Below, one piece after another: positions 8,883 through 18,544 of a stretch of DNA of 64,000 bases. The translations under genes and the position numbers were made by a program. The DNA comes from GCA-2697345 sp002697345 (GTDB lineage: Bacteria; Pseudomonadota; Alphaproteobacteria; Rhodobacterales; Rhodobacteraceae), in the NCBI GenBank assembly GCA_943787605.1, contig CALSNB010000001.1:806001-870000 (forward strand). The letters are read 5' to 3'. The notes under the pieces are model-generated. The model was given only the letters and a program-made list of their open reading frames with translations, did not search any database and was not told the origin of the DNA. Numbering within the stretch: the first letter of the stretch is position 1; each line of letters starts with the position of its first letter.

Positions 8883-8900
8883 TTTGAGGCATACCTCAAA
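8883..8900. promoter_or_regulatory. TTTGAGG-CATA-CCTCAAA inverted repeat before ctaD
   Basis: A perfect 7-bp inverted repeat with a 4-base centre ends 19 bases before the ctaD start. It resembles an FNR/CRP-type dyad (TTGA...TCAA), but the half-sites are two bases farther apart than in an FNR box. It could be an operator or a short leader hairpin just upstream of the GGGAG ribosome-binding site. Confidence 0.35.
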
Positions 8901-8919
8901 ATAAAACTGGGAGTAAGAC

Positions 8920-10593
8920 ATGGTAGACGCAACCATTCAAAGCCATCAAGAACATGCTAAACCGGGTTTCTTTACCAGATGGTTTATGTCTACGAACCAT
9001 AAGGACATAGGTATCCTTTACCTGTTTACTGGCGGACTTATGGGGTTAATATCAGTTATATTCACAATCTATATGCGTCTAGAGTTAATGGAGCCTGGCG
9101 TTCAATACATGTGTTTAGAAGGAGCACGGCTAACGGCAGCCACAGTTGCTGAATGTACCCCTAACGGTCACCTTTGGAATGTTTTGATTACAGGTCATGG
9201 AATATTAATGATGTTCTTTGTTGTTATTCCCGCTTTATTTGGAGGCTTTGGGAATTACTTCATGCCACTTCAAATTGGGGCGCCTGACATGGCTTTCCCG
9301 AGAATGAACAATTTATCTTATTGGATGTATGTGGCTGGCTGTTCTCTGGCGGTAGCGTCCCTGTTAACACCCGGAGGAAATGATCAAGCAGGCTCTGGTG
9401 TTGGATGGGTTCTTTACGCACCACTGTCAACGTCGGAAGCTGGTATGTCTATGGATTTCGCAATATTTGCTGTTCACATGTCTGGTGCATCTTCAATTTT
9501 AGGTGCGATTAATATGATTACAACTTTTTTAAATATGCGAACACCAGGCATGACCTTGCACAAAGTTCCGCTTTTCTCTTGGTCAATATTTGTAACAGCA
9601 TGGTTAATTCTATTATCACTACCCGTTTTAGCAGGTGCTATAACAATGCTTTTAACAGATAGAAACTTTGGAACAACGTTTTTTCAAGCGAGTGGTGGCG
9701 GTGACCCAATACTCTATCAGCATCTTTTATGGTTTTTTGGGCATCCAGAGGTTTATATTATAATTGTTCCTGGCTTTGGTATTATAAGTCATGTTATTGC
9801 AACGTTTTCAAGAAAACCTGTGTTTGGATATCTACCAATGGTTTACGCTATGGTTGCTATCGGCGCATTAGGTTTTGTTGTCTGGGCACATCATATGTAC
9901 ACTGTAGGGCTTTCCTTAAGCCAACAGTCATATTTTATGCTTGCCACAATGGTTATAGCTGTTCCAACAGGAATTAAAATATTTTCTTGGATTGCCACAA
10001 TGTGGGGTGGTTCAATTGAATTCAAGACCCCAATGCTCTGGGCCTTTGGCTTTTTGTTTCTATTCACTCTAGGTGGAGTAACAGGTATCGTTCTTGCTCA
10101 AGCTGGAGTAGATCGAGCCTACCACGATACCTATTATGTTGTTGCACATTTTCACTATGTAATGTCGCTTGGAGCGGTGTTCTCTATTTTTGCTGGAATA
10201 TACTTTTATCTACCAAAAATGTCTGGAAGAATGTACCCCGAATGGGCTGGAAAGTTACACTTTTGGACAATGTTTATTGGTGCTAATATAACGTTTTTCC
10301 CTCAACATTTCTTAGGTAGGCAAGGAATGCCCAGACGTTATATCGATTATCCGGAGGCCTTTGCTTATTGGAATTATGTCTCTAGCTGGGGAGCTTTCTT
10401 ATCATTCGCCTCGTTTTTGTTCTTTATTGGCGTTATGATTTACACACTCACTGCTGGGAAACGAGTGACTAGTAATAACCCCTGGAATGAGTACGCTGAC
10501 ACACTAGAGTGGACGCTACCTTGCCCTCCTCCTGAGCATACGTTTGAGATTCTTGCTAAGCAATCGGACTGGGACAAAGGCCATTCACACTGA
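8920..10593 (+). CDS. ctaD: cytochrome c oxidase subunit I (aa3-type)
   Basis: Catalytic heme-copper subunit of the aa3 oxidase: it reduces oxygen with electrons from cytochrome c and pumps protons across the inner membrane. The 557 residues carry about 12 membrane segments. Visible signatures are WFMSTNHKDIG at the start, the TGHGILM low-spin heme ligand region, the GHPEVYIIIVPGFG block with the CuB histidine and D-channel glutamate, WAHHMY with the adjacent CuB histidines, and VVAHFHYVMSLG with the heme ligands. No other cta gene adjoins it, as in Rhodobacter relatives where ctaD stands apart from the ctaC-ctaB-ctaG-ctaE cluster. Confidence 0.97.
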   Translation: MVDATIQSHQEHAKPGFFTRWFMSTNHKDIGILYLFTGGLMGLISVIFTIYMRLELMEPGVQYMCLEGARLTAATVAECTPNGHLWNVLITGHGILMMFFVVIPALFGGFGNYFMPLQIGAPDMAFPRMNNLSYWMYVAGCSLAVASLLTPGGNDQAGSGVGWVLYAPLSTSEAGMSMDFAIFAVHMSGASSILGAINMITTFLNMRTPGMTLHKVPLFSWSIFVTAWLILLSLPVLAGAITMLLTDRNFGTTFFQASGGGDPILYQHLLWFFGHPEVYIIIVPGFGIISHVIATFSRKPVFGYLPMVYAMVAIGALGFVVWAHHMYTVGLSLSQQSYFMLATMVIAVPTGIKIFSWIATMWGGSIEFKTPMLWAFGFLFLFTLGGVTGIVLAQAGVDRAYHDTYYVVAHFHYVMSLGAVFSIFAGIYFYLPKMSGRMYPEWAGKLHFWTMFIGANITFFPQHFLGRQGMPRRYIDYPEAFAYWNYVSSWGAFLSFASFLFFIGVMIYTLTAGKRVTSNNPWNEYADTLEWTLPCPPPEHTFEILAKQSDWDKGHSH

Positions 10594-10628
10594 AAAGTAA
10601 GTTTAGCTACTGGCTAAGCCTACTTTTT
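10593..10628. terminator. bidirectional terminator between ctaD and the yqeY-like gene
   Basis: The 13-bp gap between the convergent stop codons sits inside a hairpin. AAAAGTA-AG-TTTAGC pairs, with small bulges, with GCTAAGC-C-TACTTTT. It is followed by a T run on the plus strand and, read in reverse, by a T run on the minus strand. Both stop codons lie within or beside the stem. Confidence 0.6.
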
Positions 10629-11068
10629 ACCATTGGACCCACACAGCTAAAATTTATTTGACCTGTATGCTGACTTTTGAGCCGAGCCATAACCTTTCCC
10701 ATATCTCTGATACTTGCAGCACCAGTTTCCTTAATAGCTTCTAACACAGCAATTTCGGTTTGATCTTCGGTAAGTTGAATAGGAAGAAACTCTTCAATTA
10801 CTAATATTTCTAAACGCTCTTTTTCTGCCAACTCTAATCTGCCACCCTCTTCGTAAGCTTTTATACTCTCTTGTCTTTGCTTGACCATTTTAGACAAAAT
10901 AACTAAAACTTCAGAATCCCCCACTTCTCGATTTTCAACTCTAAGCGCAATATCCTGATCTTTTAGTGCGGCATTAATTAATCTTAGAGTCCCCAATCTC
11001 AGTGTATTTTTAGACTTAAGTGCCTCGATTAAAGAAACTGATAGTCTATCTCTAATTCCCGTGAACAT
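10607..11068 (-). CDS. GatB/YqeY domain protein
   Basis: This 153-residue YqeY-like protein has the fold of the tRNA-binding tail domain of GatB. Family blocks are LRLGTLRLINAALKDQDI, VILSKMVKQRQESI, ILVIEEFLPIQLT and the C-terminal GAASIRDMGKVMARLK. I chose ATG at 11068, which has GAGGA five bases upstream and gives the usual N-terminus MFTGIRDRLS; the frame is open to 11113 but the extra 15 residues have no family counterpart. It is divergent from carA, a common alphaproteobacterial arrangement. Precise role is unknown; a tRNA-related function is inferred from the domain. Confidence 0.9.
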   Translation of the reverse strand: MFTGIRDRLSVSLIEALKSKNTLRLGTLRLINAALKDQDIALRVENREVGDSEVLVILSKMVKQRQESIKAYEEGGRLELAEKERLEILVIEEFLPIQLTEDQTEIAVLEAIKETGAASIRDMGKVMARLKSQHTGQINFSCVGPMVKSRLSQ

Positions 11069-11205
11069 GTTCTTCCTCATTAATAGCAGCAGAGGATGGC
11101 CGTCTACTAACAAACAGCACCTTTTACAATGCTTAATCGTATAAGTCGGTTGACCAGGTCGCTATAGAAACATAAGTTCTCATGAATCTGTTGGGAGCTC
11201 TTTAA

Positions 11206-12372
11206 ATGAAGTCACAACCTACTGCTTGCCTGGTTCTTTCAGACGGAACTATATTTTATGGTAAAGGCTTTGGAAAAGTCGGAGTCTGCACCGCAGAATT
11301 ATGCTTCAATACAGCCATGACTGGTTACCAAGAGATAATTACAGATCCATCATATGCAGGACAGCTAATTACATTTACTTTCCCTCACATTGGCAATACG
11401 GGAATTAACACAGAGGATGATGAGGCACTTGAGCCATTTGCAGAAGGAATAATTGTAAAATGGGATCCTACAAATCCATCAAATTGGCGTAGTACTGGTG
11501 ATTTATCACAGTGGTTATTAGAAAAAGGCCTAATAGGTATGGGCGGCGTTGATACTAGGAGATTAACGCGAGCAATAAGAGCTCAAGGAGCACCAAATGT
11601 AACTATAGCCCATAATCCTGAAGGGAAATTCGAAATAGAAAAGATGGTTCTTTCTGCAAGGTCCTCCAAGGGGCTAGAAGGGTCCGACTTAGCGGCAGAG
11701 GTCACTCATGTAGACCCTTATGAATGGCATGAAGGGCGATGGAGTTGGCCCGAAGGGCATAGTGATGTTAAAAAAGATGACCATAAGGTGGTGGCAATCG
11801 ATTATGGGGCAAAACGTAATATTCTTCGTTGTCTAACGAATTCAGGATGTGACGTAACAGTACTTCCTGCGGATTCCACTTTAGAGACAATACTCTCTCA
11901 TAATCCTGAGGGGGTATTTCTATCAAATGGCCCAGGGGACCCAGCAGCTACAGGCAAATATTCAGTCCCAGTGATAAGAGGCTTGTTAAAAAATAACATT
12001 CCAATTTTCGGGATATGCTTAGGTCACCAGATGCTAGCATTAGCTCTTGGTGCCGAAACTATTAAAATGAATCACGGGCATCATGGAGCAAATCATCCAG
12101 TAAAAGATGTTGAAACAGGAAAAGTTGAAATAACATCTATGAACCATGGTTTCGCTGTCGATAGCCAAACATTGCCTGATAACGTTATAGAAACCCACGT
12201 TTCACTTTTTGATGGATCAAACTGTGGAATACGCGCTAAAGATAAAGATGCTTTTAGCGTTCAGTATCATCCAGAGGCATCTCCTGGCCCTCAGGATAGT
12301 TATCATTTATTTGAGAAGTTTACTGAACAAATCTTAAAAAATAAATTAAGTTCAACGCACACTGGTCAATAA
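11206..12372 (+). CDS. carA: carbamoyl-phosphate synthase small subunit
   Basis: Glutaminase subunit of carbamoyl-phosphate synthase: it releases ammonia from glutamine for CarB, feeding arginine and pyrimidine synthesis. The 388-residue protein has the CarA N-terminal domain (FNTAMTGYQEIITDPSY), then a class I glutamine amidotransferase domain with LSNGPGDP, the nucleophile Cys in GICLGHQM, and the His-Glu pair in QYHPEASPGP. Length is normal. carB is not in the window, so the subunits are encoded apart. Confidence 0.97.
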   Translation: MKSQPTACLVLSDGTIFYGKGFGKVGVCTAELCFNTAMTGYQEIITDPSYAGQLITFTFPHIGNTGINTEDDEALEPFAEGIIVKWDPTNPSNWRSTGDLSQWLLEKGLIGMGGVDTRRLTRAIRAQGAPNVTIAHNPEGKFEIEKMVLSARSSKGLEGSDLAAEVTHVDPYEWHEGRWSWPEGHSDVKKDDHKVVAIDYGAKRNILRCLTNSGCDVTVLPADSTLETILSHNPEGVFLSNGPGDPAATGKYSVPVIRGLLKNNIPIFGICLGHQMLALALGAETIKMNHGHHGANHPVKDVETGKVEITSMNHGFAVDSQTLPDNVIETHVSLFDGSNCGIRAKDKDAFSVQYHPEASPGPQDSYHLFEKFTEQILKNKLSSTHTGQ

Positions 12373-12469
12373 TTTCTTATCTTAGCTAGTAAAAAAATTA
12401 ATTATCGTCGCCTATTTACTTCCAGTACTACCCCCTTATTAAATGTAAGAAATTTTTTAGAAAAGTATT

Positions 12470-13114
12470 ATGATTTCAGATAGTTTCAAACATGTAAACA
12501 GCTGGGTATTTGACCTAGATAATACGCTATACTCACCAGAAGTATGCTTGTTTGATCAAATAGAAAAAAAGATGACAGATTGGATTTCTCAAAAACTTTC
12601 AATTACAAAGGAATCTGCAGACATCTTACGTAGTGAATATTGGAAAAAATATGGCACATCGTTGGCTGGTTTAATGCGAGAACATAAAATCGAACCCGAA
12701 GAGTACCTAACTTATGTTCATGACATATCATTTGATAACTTGACTGAAAACTTAGTATTAAAAAACCTCATAGAAAATTTACCAGGAAGGAAAATTGTAT
12801 ATACAAATGGTACAGCTCCGTATGCTAAAAATGTCTTATCTGCATTGGGTTTATTAAATGTATTTTCAAGTATTTATGGGGTCGAAGATGCAGATTATAA
12901 TCCAAAGCCAGAATATAAGGCATATGAGCTTGTTTTTAAAAAAGATAAGTTAAACCCTTTAACTAGTGCAATGTTTGAAGATGAGCTTAGAAATTTAAAA
13001 GTCCCGCATCAGTTAGGTATGAAAACTATTTTTGTATCCCCTGAGTCTAAAAATGAACCTTATATAGATTTTCACACTTCTGAATTGAGCGGCTTTCTGA
13101 AGCACCTGATCTAA
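12470..13114 (+). CDS. HAD-family pyrimidine 5'-nucleotidase-like hydrolase
   Basis: This 214-residue HAD hydrolase has motif I FDLDNTLYS (nucleophile Asp15 and Asp17), motif II TNGT, a lysine in NPKPEYKAYE and motif IV MFEDELRN. The sequence around motif I and the small helical cap match the bacterial pyrimidine 5'-nucleotidase subgroup (SDT1-like), which dephosphorylates nucleoside monophosphates. In motif IV a glutamate precedes the aspartate (FEDE), where many members have FxDD. Cytoplasmic. It is 42 bp from the following UbiH-type gene and probably co-transcribed. Confidence 0.85.
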   Translation: MISDSFKHVNSWVFDLDNTLYSPEVCLFDQIEKKMTDWISQKLSITKESADILRSEYWKKYGTSLAGLMREHKIEPEEYLTYVHDISFDNLTENLVLKNLIENLPGRKIVYTNGTAPYAKNVLSALGLLNVFSSIYGVEDADYNPKPEYKAYELVFKKDKLNPLTSAMFEDELRNLKVPHQLGMKTIFVSPESKNEPYIDFHTSELSGFLKHLI

Positions 13115-13156
13115 AAAGACTTTTTTAACTCAACGGTTAGCATTAAACAGGTTCTT

Positions 13157-14347
13157 ATGACTCAATCATGCGATATATTAGTTTGTGGCGGTGGAATTTC
13201 CGGTCTCCTAGCTACAGCATTTTTTGGAATATCAGGTTATAAAGTAATCTGTGTTGACCCTTTACTTAATGATGAAACATCAATTACTAAAAATCTAGAT
13301 TTAAGAAGTACAGCTTTTTTACAGCAATCAATAAAGCTTATGCAAAAGTTTAGTATTTGGGATGACCTTATTCCTTATGCTACACCATTGTTTACTATGC
13401 GTATAATTGATGCCGGTGGAGAAAGTGAACTCCCAAGGACTAGGCGTGATTTTAACTCCTCAGAAATATCAGGACTTCCCTTTGGATGGAACATACCAAA
13501 TTCTACACTTAAGGAAGAGTTGATTAAAAAAATCTATACTCTTTCTAACGTACAATTATGTTTTGGTGTGAACTCAACCAAGATAGTCACTCGGACAAGC
13601 GAAGCAAAAGTATGGTTAAGTAATGGTGAAAATATTAAAGCTAAACTTATTATTGGTGCAGATGGTAAAAACTCTTTTGTGAGGAAAACTCTTGGAATAA
13701 AATCTAGTATTAGTAATTTTAAGCAATCCGCTTTAGCTTTTACTGTTAATCACTCAGTTTCTCATCAAAACATATCTACTGAAATTCATATGAGTGGTGG
13801 TCCCTTCACGCTAGTCCCACTTAACGAAAGAAATGGTCAGCATAGATCAGCTGTCGTTTGGATGGAGAAAACAACTTGCGCAAAAAAGCTAATTCAGCTC
13901 AATAAAGATATATTTCAAGATAAGGTAAATAAAAGATCATGTGGTGTGCTGGGGAACTTAACTATAGACTCAAAAATTTCTCTATGGCCATTAGTAAGTC
14001 AGCTTTCTGAAACATTCTATTCAGAACGGACAGTATTAATAGCAGAAGCAGCACACTCCTCTCCCCCTATTGGTGCACAGGGATTAAACATGGGTATCTC
14101 AGACATAAGCACATTATTCGACTTAGTTGAAAAAAATGGCCTAGACAGTGAAAGTGCCATTGCAGAGTATAGCAGATTAAGACGACTGAAAGTAAATTTA
14201 AGAATGAAGGGGATAGATGCTTTAAACTTAACTTCGATGGCCAAGACACAATGGTTTAAAGATTTACGTAATAAATCACTAGGTTTAATACATGATATTA
14301 CTCCTATACGTGACCAATTAATGAAATATGGCATGAATGCACTTTAA
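13157..14347 (+). CDS. UbiH/UbiF/COQ6-family FAD-dependent hydroxylase
   Basis: This 396-residue flavoprotein monooxygenase begins with the dinucleotide-binding motif DILVCGGGISGLLA, has the DG-type motif LIIGADGKNSFVRK near residue 170, and the second FAD motif LIAEAAHSSPPIGAQG followed by LNMGISD near residue 295, where the usual GDAAH reads AEAAH. This pattern defines the ubiquinone-ring hydroxylases UbiH, UbiF, UbiL and COQ6, which act at the inner membrane face. Which ring position it hydroxylates cannot be told. It follows the HAD gene with short spacing. Confidence 0.88.
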   Translation: MTQSCDILVCGGGISGLLATAFFGISGYKVICVDPLLNDETSITKNLDLRSTAFLQQSIKLMQKFSIWDDLIPYATPLFTMRIIDAGGESELPRTRRDFNSSEISGLPFGWNIPNSTLKEELIKKIYTLSNVQLCFGVNSTKIVTRTSEAKVWLSNGENIKAKLIIGADGKNSFVRKTLGIKSSISNFKQSALAFTVNHSVSHQNISTEIHMSGGPFTLVPLNERNGQHRSAVVWMEKTTCAKKLIQLNKDIFQDKVNKRSCGVLGNLTIDSKISLWPLVSQLSETFYSERTVLIAEAAHSSPPIGAQGLNMGISDISTLFDLVEKNGLDSESAIAEYSRLRRLKVNLRMKGIDALNLTSMAKTQWFKDLRNKSLGLIHDITPIRDQLMKYGMNAL

Positions 14348-14395
14348 ACTGGCTAGAGTAATACTAGTTATATCTATATTTTTTGTTAAAGAGTT

Positions 14396-16810
14396 TTAAG
14401 AACGTATTTTAGACCCTAATGGATCATATACCGAATTCTCGATCACAGTGGCATTTCGTTCTTCTCCAACAATATGGGTTTGGAGTATTGTTCCAGGTTT
14501 TAAGTATTTTTTATCTACCATAGCAAGCGCAAGGGATTTCTTTACAAAGTGCCCATATCCACCGGAAGTTATGTACCCTACTTTCTTCCCATCATCCCAA
14601 ACTGGCTCATAACCAGATGCATCAGCATCTAATGCATCAACCTCTAGCATAACTAGTTGTCTGGATGGAGTACTGCTAACTTTAAGGTCTTTAGGGCTCA
14701 GTTTTCCAATAAATTTGTCCTTTTCCCAATCTATCCACCTATGCATACCTGTTTCAAAGGGGGTATAATCTTGTTTAAATTCAGCTGACCAAATTCCAAA
14801 ACCCTTCTCCAAACGAAGAGAGTTCATAGCATAAAACCCGAACTCACGAATATTAAACTCAGCACCAGCTTCTAATAGGGTCTCTCTTAAGGATATGTGC
14901 TCAAGGGCTCCACAATTTATTTCGTACCCTAGCTCACCACATACAGAAAGGCGTCCAACTTTTGCTCTAATCAATCCAACATCCATTTCTCGACAGGACA
15001 AAAATGGCATGTTTTCATTACTAACATCACTGTGAGTTAGTTTTGACAAAACATCTCGCGACTTTGGTCCAGTTATCGAAAAACCGACAATTGTATCTGA
15101 GATATCTTTTACTGAAACCCCGTCGGCCATATGGTCCTCAAACCATCTCATATGCCATTCTCTTAAGTAGTAACTCCCCATAATCCACCAGGAGCCGTCA
15201 CCCCAATTAAAGAGAGTTAAATCACCCTTCAGGCGTCCACTGGGAGCAAGCATTACAGCTAATCTAGCTCGACCAGGCTTAGGTAATTTGGTTGCCATTA
15301 CATAATTTAACCATTTTTCTGCATTCGGTCCTTTTATTTCAAACCTAGAAAAACCCGAAATATCTAAGAGCCCTACGTTTTCTCGAACAGCCCTAACTTC
15401 TTTTTCTACTTCAACAAAAGCGTTAGATCTCTTAAGTGTAGGCGTTTCTTCAAAACCCTCAGGGCCAAATAGTAACGGGACTTCTAATCCCCAGCTTTCT
15501 CCCCACTTACACCCTTTTGCTGTCATTGCTGAGTAAGCTGGAGCTTTCTTAAGAGCCCTTCCCGCAGGCAACTGTTCATTAGGATAAGTCATAACAAACC
15601 GTCGCGAATAAAACTGCCCAGTAGTCTGCTTAATATATTCTCGATTTGATGAAAATTTTCCGTATCGAGCTATATCCATTGGCCAAGAGTCTGCTTCACT
15701 CTCTCCGTAAATCATCCATTCTGCTAGAGTTTTACCTACGCCACCACCTTGTAAAAATCCTGCCATTACACCACACGCTAACCAGTAGTTTTTAAGACCT
15801 CTTATTGGCCCAACTAAAGGGTTTCCATCAGGGGAGAACGTGAAAGCACCGTTTACCCATTTCTTTATTCCAATATTTTCTAGAGTCGGATACCGATTAT
15901 ATGCCTCAATCAACTCTGGACCAATTCGATCAGTATCTTCTTGTAGTAATTCAAACCCATAATCCCAGGGAGCACCGTCAACTGCCCAATGCTGATGGTT
16001 TAACTCATATATTCCTATCAAAATCCCCTTTTGGTCTTGTCTCATATAAGTAAACCCCTCAAGGTCGACTGTCATAGGAACCTCAAAATCTATTGCCTCA
16101 AGTTCTGGGATAGTATCAGTTATAAAGTAATGGTGTGATAAAGGTGAAACAGGTAAGTCAAGGCCAACCATCCGACCTAGTTGTTTTGCCCATAATCCAC
16201 CTGCATTTACAACGTGCTCGGCATGTATAATACCCTTTTGGGTTATAACATCCCAACTCCCATCCACACGTTGCTTTAACTCGTCAACTTTATTGTGTTC
16301 TACTACTTGTGCCCCAAGTTTACGGGCAGCTCCAGCATAAGCATGTACTGTCCCAGTTGTATCAACATAGCCCTCTCTATCAGCCCACAAACCTCCCAAA
16401 ATACCTGTAATATCCATTATAGGACATTTTTCTTTAATTTGGGCTGGAGACATCAAGTAACAGTCTTCAATTCCTATAGATTGAAACACTCGAAAGGCTG
16501 ATTTTAACCATTGCCAACGCTCTGGTGTAGAAGCAACTGTGATCCCACCAGTCATATGCAACCCAATATTTTGACCACTTTCTTTTTCAATTTCGGCAAG
16601 TAAATCAATTGTATAGGCTTGCAAAGAAGCCATAGTAGGGTCAGCATTTAATGCATGGATTCCACCAGCAGCATGCCAACTTGAGCCGGCAGTAAGAACC
16701 GATCTCTCTAAGAGAACGACGTCTTTCCAACCAAATTTCGCAAGATGGTAAAGAACAGATGCCCCCACGACACCACCACCAATAACTACTACCTTGTACT
16801 TATCATTCAT
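14396..16810 (-). CDS. DMGDH/sarcosine dehydrogenase-family FAD protein with GcvT domain
   Basis: This 804-residue two-domain enzyme has an N-terminal DAO-type FAD domain (VVVIGGGVVGASVLYHLAK at residues 8-26) with GSSWHAAGG at 43-51, where the histidine corresponds to the covalent FAD attachment site of dimethylglycine dehydrogenase. After residue about 430 comes a GcvT-like folate-binding domain and its C-terminal barrel (GYITSGGYG, LALAMVD). Members demethylate N-methylated glycines and pass the one-carbon unit to tetrahydrofolate. Substrate (dimethylglycine, sarcosine or another methylamine) is not determined by sequence. It lies 52 bp downstream of a class V aminotransferase on the same strand, likely the same operon. 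Confidence 0.9.
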   Translation of the reverse strand: MNDKYKVVVIGGGVVGASVLYHLAKFGWKDVVLLERSVLTAGSSWHAAGGIHALNADPTMASLQAYTIDLLAEIEKESGQNIGLHMTGGITVASTPERWQWLKSAFRVFQSIGIEDCYLMSPAQIKEKCPIMDITGILGGLWADREGYVDTTGTVHAYAGAARKLGAQVVEHNKVDELKQRVDGSWDVITQKGIIHAEHVVNAGGLWAKQLGRMVGLDLPVSPLSHHYFITDTIPELEAIDFEVPMTVDLEGFTYMRQDQKGILIGIYELNHQHWAVDGAPWDYGFELLQEDTDRIGPELIEAYNRYPTLENIGIKKWVNGAFTFSPDGNPLVGPIRGLKNYWLACGVMAGFLQGGGVGKTLAEWMIYGESEADSWPMDIARYGKFSSNREYIKQTTGQFYSRRFVMTYPNEQLPAGRALKKAPAYSAMTAKGCKWGESWGLEVPLLFGPEGFEETPTLKRSNAFVEVEKEVRAVRENVGLLDISGFSRFEIKGPNAEKWLNYVMATKLPKPGRARLAVMLAPSGRLKGDLTLFNWGDGSWWIMGSYYLREWHMRWFEDHMADGVSVKDISDTIVGFSITGPKSRDVLSKLTHSDVSNENMPFLSCREMDVGLIRAKVGRLSVCGELGYEINCGALEHISLRETLLEAGAEFNIREFGFYAMNSLRLEKGFGIWSAEFKQDYTPFETGMHRWIDWEKDKFIGKLSPKDLKVSSTPSRQLVMLEVDALDADASGYEPVWDDGKKVGYITSGGYGHFVKKSLALAMVDKKYLKPGTILQTHIVGEERNATVIENSVYDPLGSKIRS

Positions 16811-16862
16811 TTTAGTCTCCGTATTTTACTACAAATAAATACTTAATTAAAAAAATTGGGAG

Positions 16863-17996
16863 TCAAGGCGTAAATATTTGTTCAAAAGCTTGATCTAAAG
16901 TTAATAAAGTACTTTCAATATTCTTTAGTTTATCTAATCCAAAAAGGCCTAAACGAAAAGTACTAAATCCTGGAGGCTCATCACATTTTAACGGTACCCC
17001 AGCCGCAATTTGAAACCCAAGCTCTTTAAATCGTGATCCATTTTGAATATCAGAAGAATCAGTGTAGCTAACAACAACACCAGGAGCACCAAAACCGTCT
17101 GCTGCCACTGACTGAATACCCCAATTTTTCAGAGATTTTCTAACAGATTTTCCAAGTTTCCACTGAGCATCAAACGCTGTTGAAAATCCAAACTCACGAG
17201 TCTCTGATAAAGTATCTCTAAAAACTTTTAAAGAATCTGTAGGCATGGTTGCATGATATGCATGACCTCCGGCTTCATAGGTTTCCATAATTGAAAGCCA
17301 TTTCTTTAAATCCATAGCAAAACTATCTGAATCAGTCGTATTTATTTTTTCTCTAGCATTAGTCGACATCATAACTAAACCAGCACATGGCTGAGAAGAC
17401 CATCCTTTTTGAGGTGCCGAAATTAGAATATCAACCCCTGTATCTTCCATATCTATCCATACGCATCCACTAGCAATGCAATCTAAAACCATTAGTGCAT
17501 TAACAGAGTGCGCCGCTTTGGAAAGCTCTCTAATGTAATTATCTGGAAGTATGATACCCGCTGAAGTTTCAACATGAGGCGCAAAAACGAAGTCCGGCTT
17601 TTCAGATTTAATCTTTGCAACAACCTCATCAATTGGAGCGGGTTCAAAGCTTGATTGCAGGTTATTACCAAACTGTTTTGCTTTCATAACAATGACAGAG
17701 CTACAAATATTACCTGTCTCAAATATCTGGCTCCATCTATACGAAAACCATCCATTTCTGACGACTAGTGCAGTCTTTCCCGACATAAACTGTCTTGCTA
17801 CAGATTCCATTGCAAAGGTTCCTCCACCTGGAACCAGCGCAATACTATTAGCCTTATAAACCTCTTTTAGTGTACTGGATATATCATTCATTACACCTCC
17901 AAATAAGTCAGACATATGATTTAATGATCTATCAGTAAAAACAACTGAAAACTCTTTTAACCCATTTGGGTCAACATTGCTGTGCGAAATTACCAT
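16863..17996 (-). CDS. class V aminotransferase (alanine-glyoxylate/serine-pyruvate type)
   Basis: This 377-residue PLP enzyme has the class V pattern: ALVPGGGTFAMESVARQF for phosphate-group binding, VLDCIASGCVWIDMED containing the cofactor-ring aspartate, and the Schiff-base lysine in SAPQKGWSS near residue 197. Substrate could be alanine/glyoxylate, serine or a related amino donor. It is the upstream partner of the DMGDH-family gene and downstream of the paired Lrp/AsnC genes, so amino-acid-responsive control is plausible. Confidence 0.85.
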   Translation of the reverse strand: MVISHSNVDPNGLKEFSVVFTDRSLNHMSDLFGGVMNDISSTLKEVYKANSIALVPGGGTFAMESVARQFMSGKTALVVRNGWFSYRWSQIFETGNICSSVIVMKAKQFGNNLQSSFEPAPIDEVVAKIKSEKPDFVFAPHVETSAGIILPDNYIRELSKAAHSVNALMVLDCIASGCVWIDMEDTGVDILISAPQKGWSSQPCAGLVMMSTNAREKINTTDSDSFAMDLKKWLSIMETYEAGGHAYHATMPTDSLKVFRDTLSETREFGFSTAFDAQWKLGKSVRKSLKNWGIQSVAADGFGAPGVVVSYTDSSDIQNGSRFKELGFQIAAGVPLKCDEPPGFSTFRLGLFGLDKLKNIESTLLTLDQAFEQIFTP

Positions 17997-18085
17997 GATA
18001 TTTACTCTCCATTACAGATTTTTAATTAAATAATATATTTTTTATATATAAGTTTAAAGTATATTTATTATTTTAGTATTTAATT

Positions 18086-18544
18086 TTATTCCACTAAGGG
18101 ACCAGGGCGACGCTCTTCGCTAAGAAGTACATTTGCCTCAACATTTCCTACACCAGGTAGTGTCATAATTCTTCGCCTTAAAATGCGTTCAAAGTCTGGC
18201 AAGTCTTTAGAAACAATCCTTAACCTATAGTCATATAAGCCAAGTACATGCTGTATCGCTTGGACTTCTGGAATTGAAATTACTGCCCGCTCAAAATCAC
18301 TAAGTGACACTCTACCCTTCGTTGCAAGTTTTATTCCTAAGAAAACAGTTACTCCAAAACCTAGCTTTTCTTTATCCAAGTTAACCCGATAACCAGTAAT
18401 TACATGTTTTTCTAACCTCTTTATTCGTCTCCACGCTACTGGTTGACTAAGCCCTAACTTCCGTCCAAGTGCACCAGCATTATTATTCCCATGGGAAGAT
18501 AAGGCCAATAATAACTGATGATCAATGTGATCCAAATGTATCAT
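18086..18544 (-). CDS. Lrp/AsnC family transcriptional regulator (second of a tandem pair)
   Basis: This 152-residue regulator has the full family layout. The N-terminal winged helix-turn-helix begins IDHQLLLALS and includes LGRKLGLSQPVAWRRIKRLE; the C-terminal RAM/ligand-binding domain includes the VQAIQHVLGLYDYRLRI block and the PGVGNVEANVLLSE strand. It binds DNA as a multimer and senses amino acids. Its ATG overlaps the stop of the preceding paralogue by four bases (ATGA), so the two are translationally coupled, which may allow hetero-oligomers. Confidence 0.92.
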   Translation of the reverse strand: MIHLDHIDHQLLLALSSHGNNNAGALGRKLGLSQPVAWRRIKRLEKHVITGYRVNLDKEKLGFGVTVFLGIKLATKGRVSLSDFERAVISIPEVQAIQHVLGLYDYRLRIVSKDLPDFERILRRRIMTLPGVGNVEANVLLSEERRPGPLVE

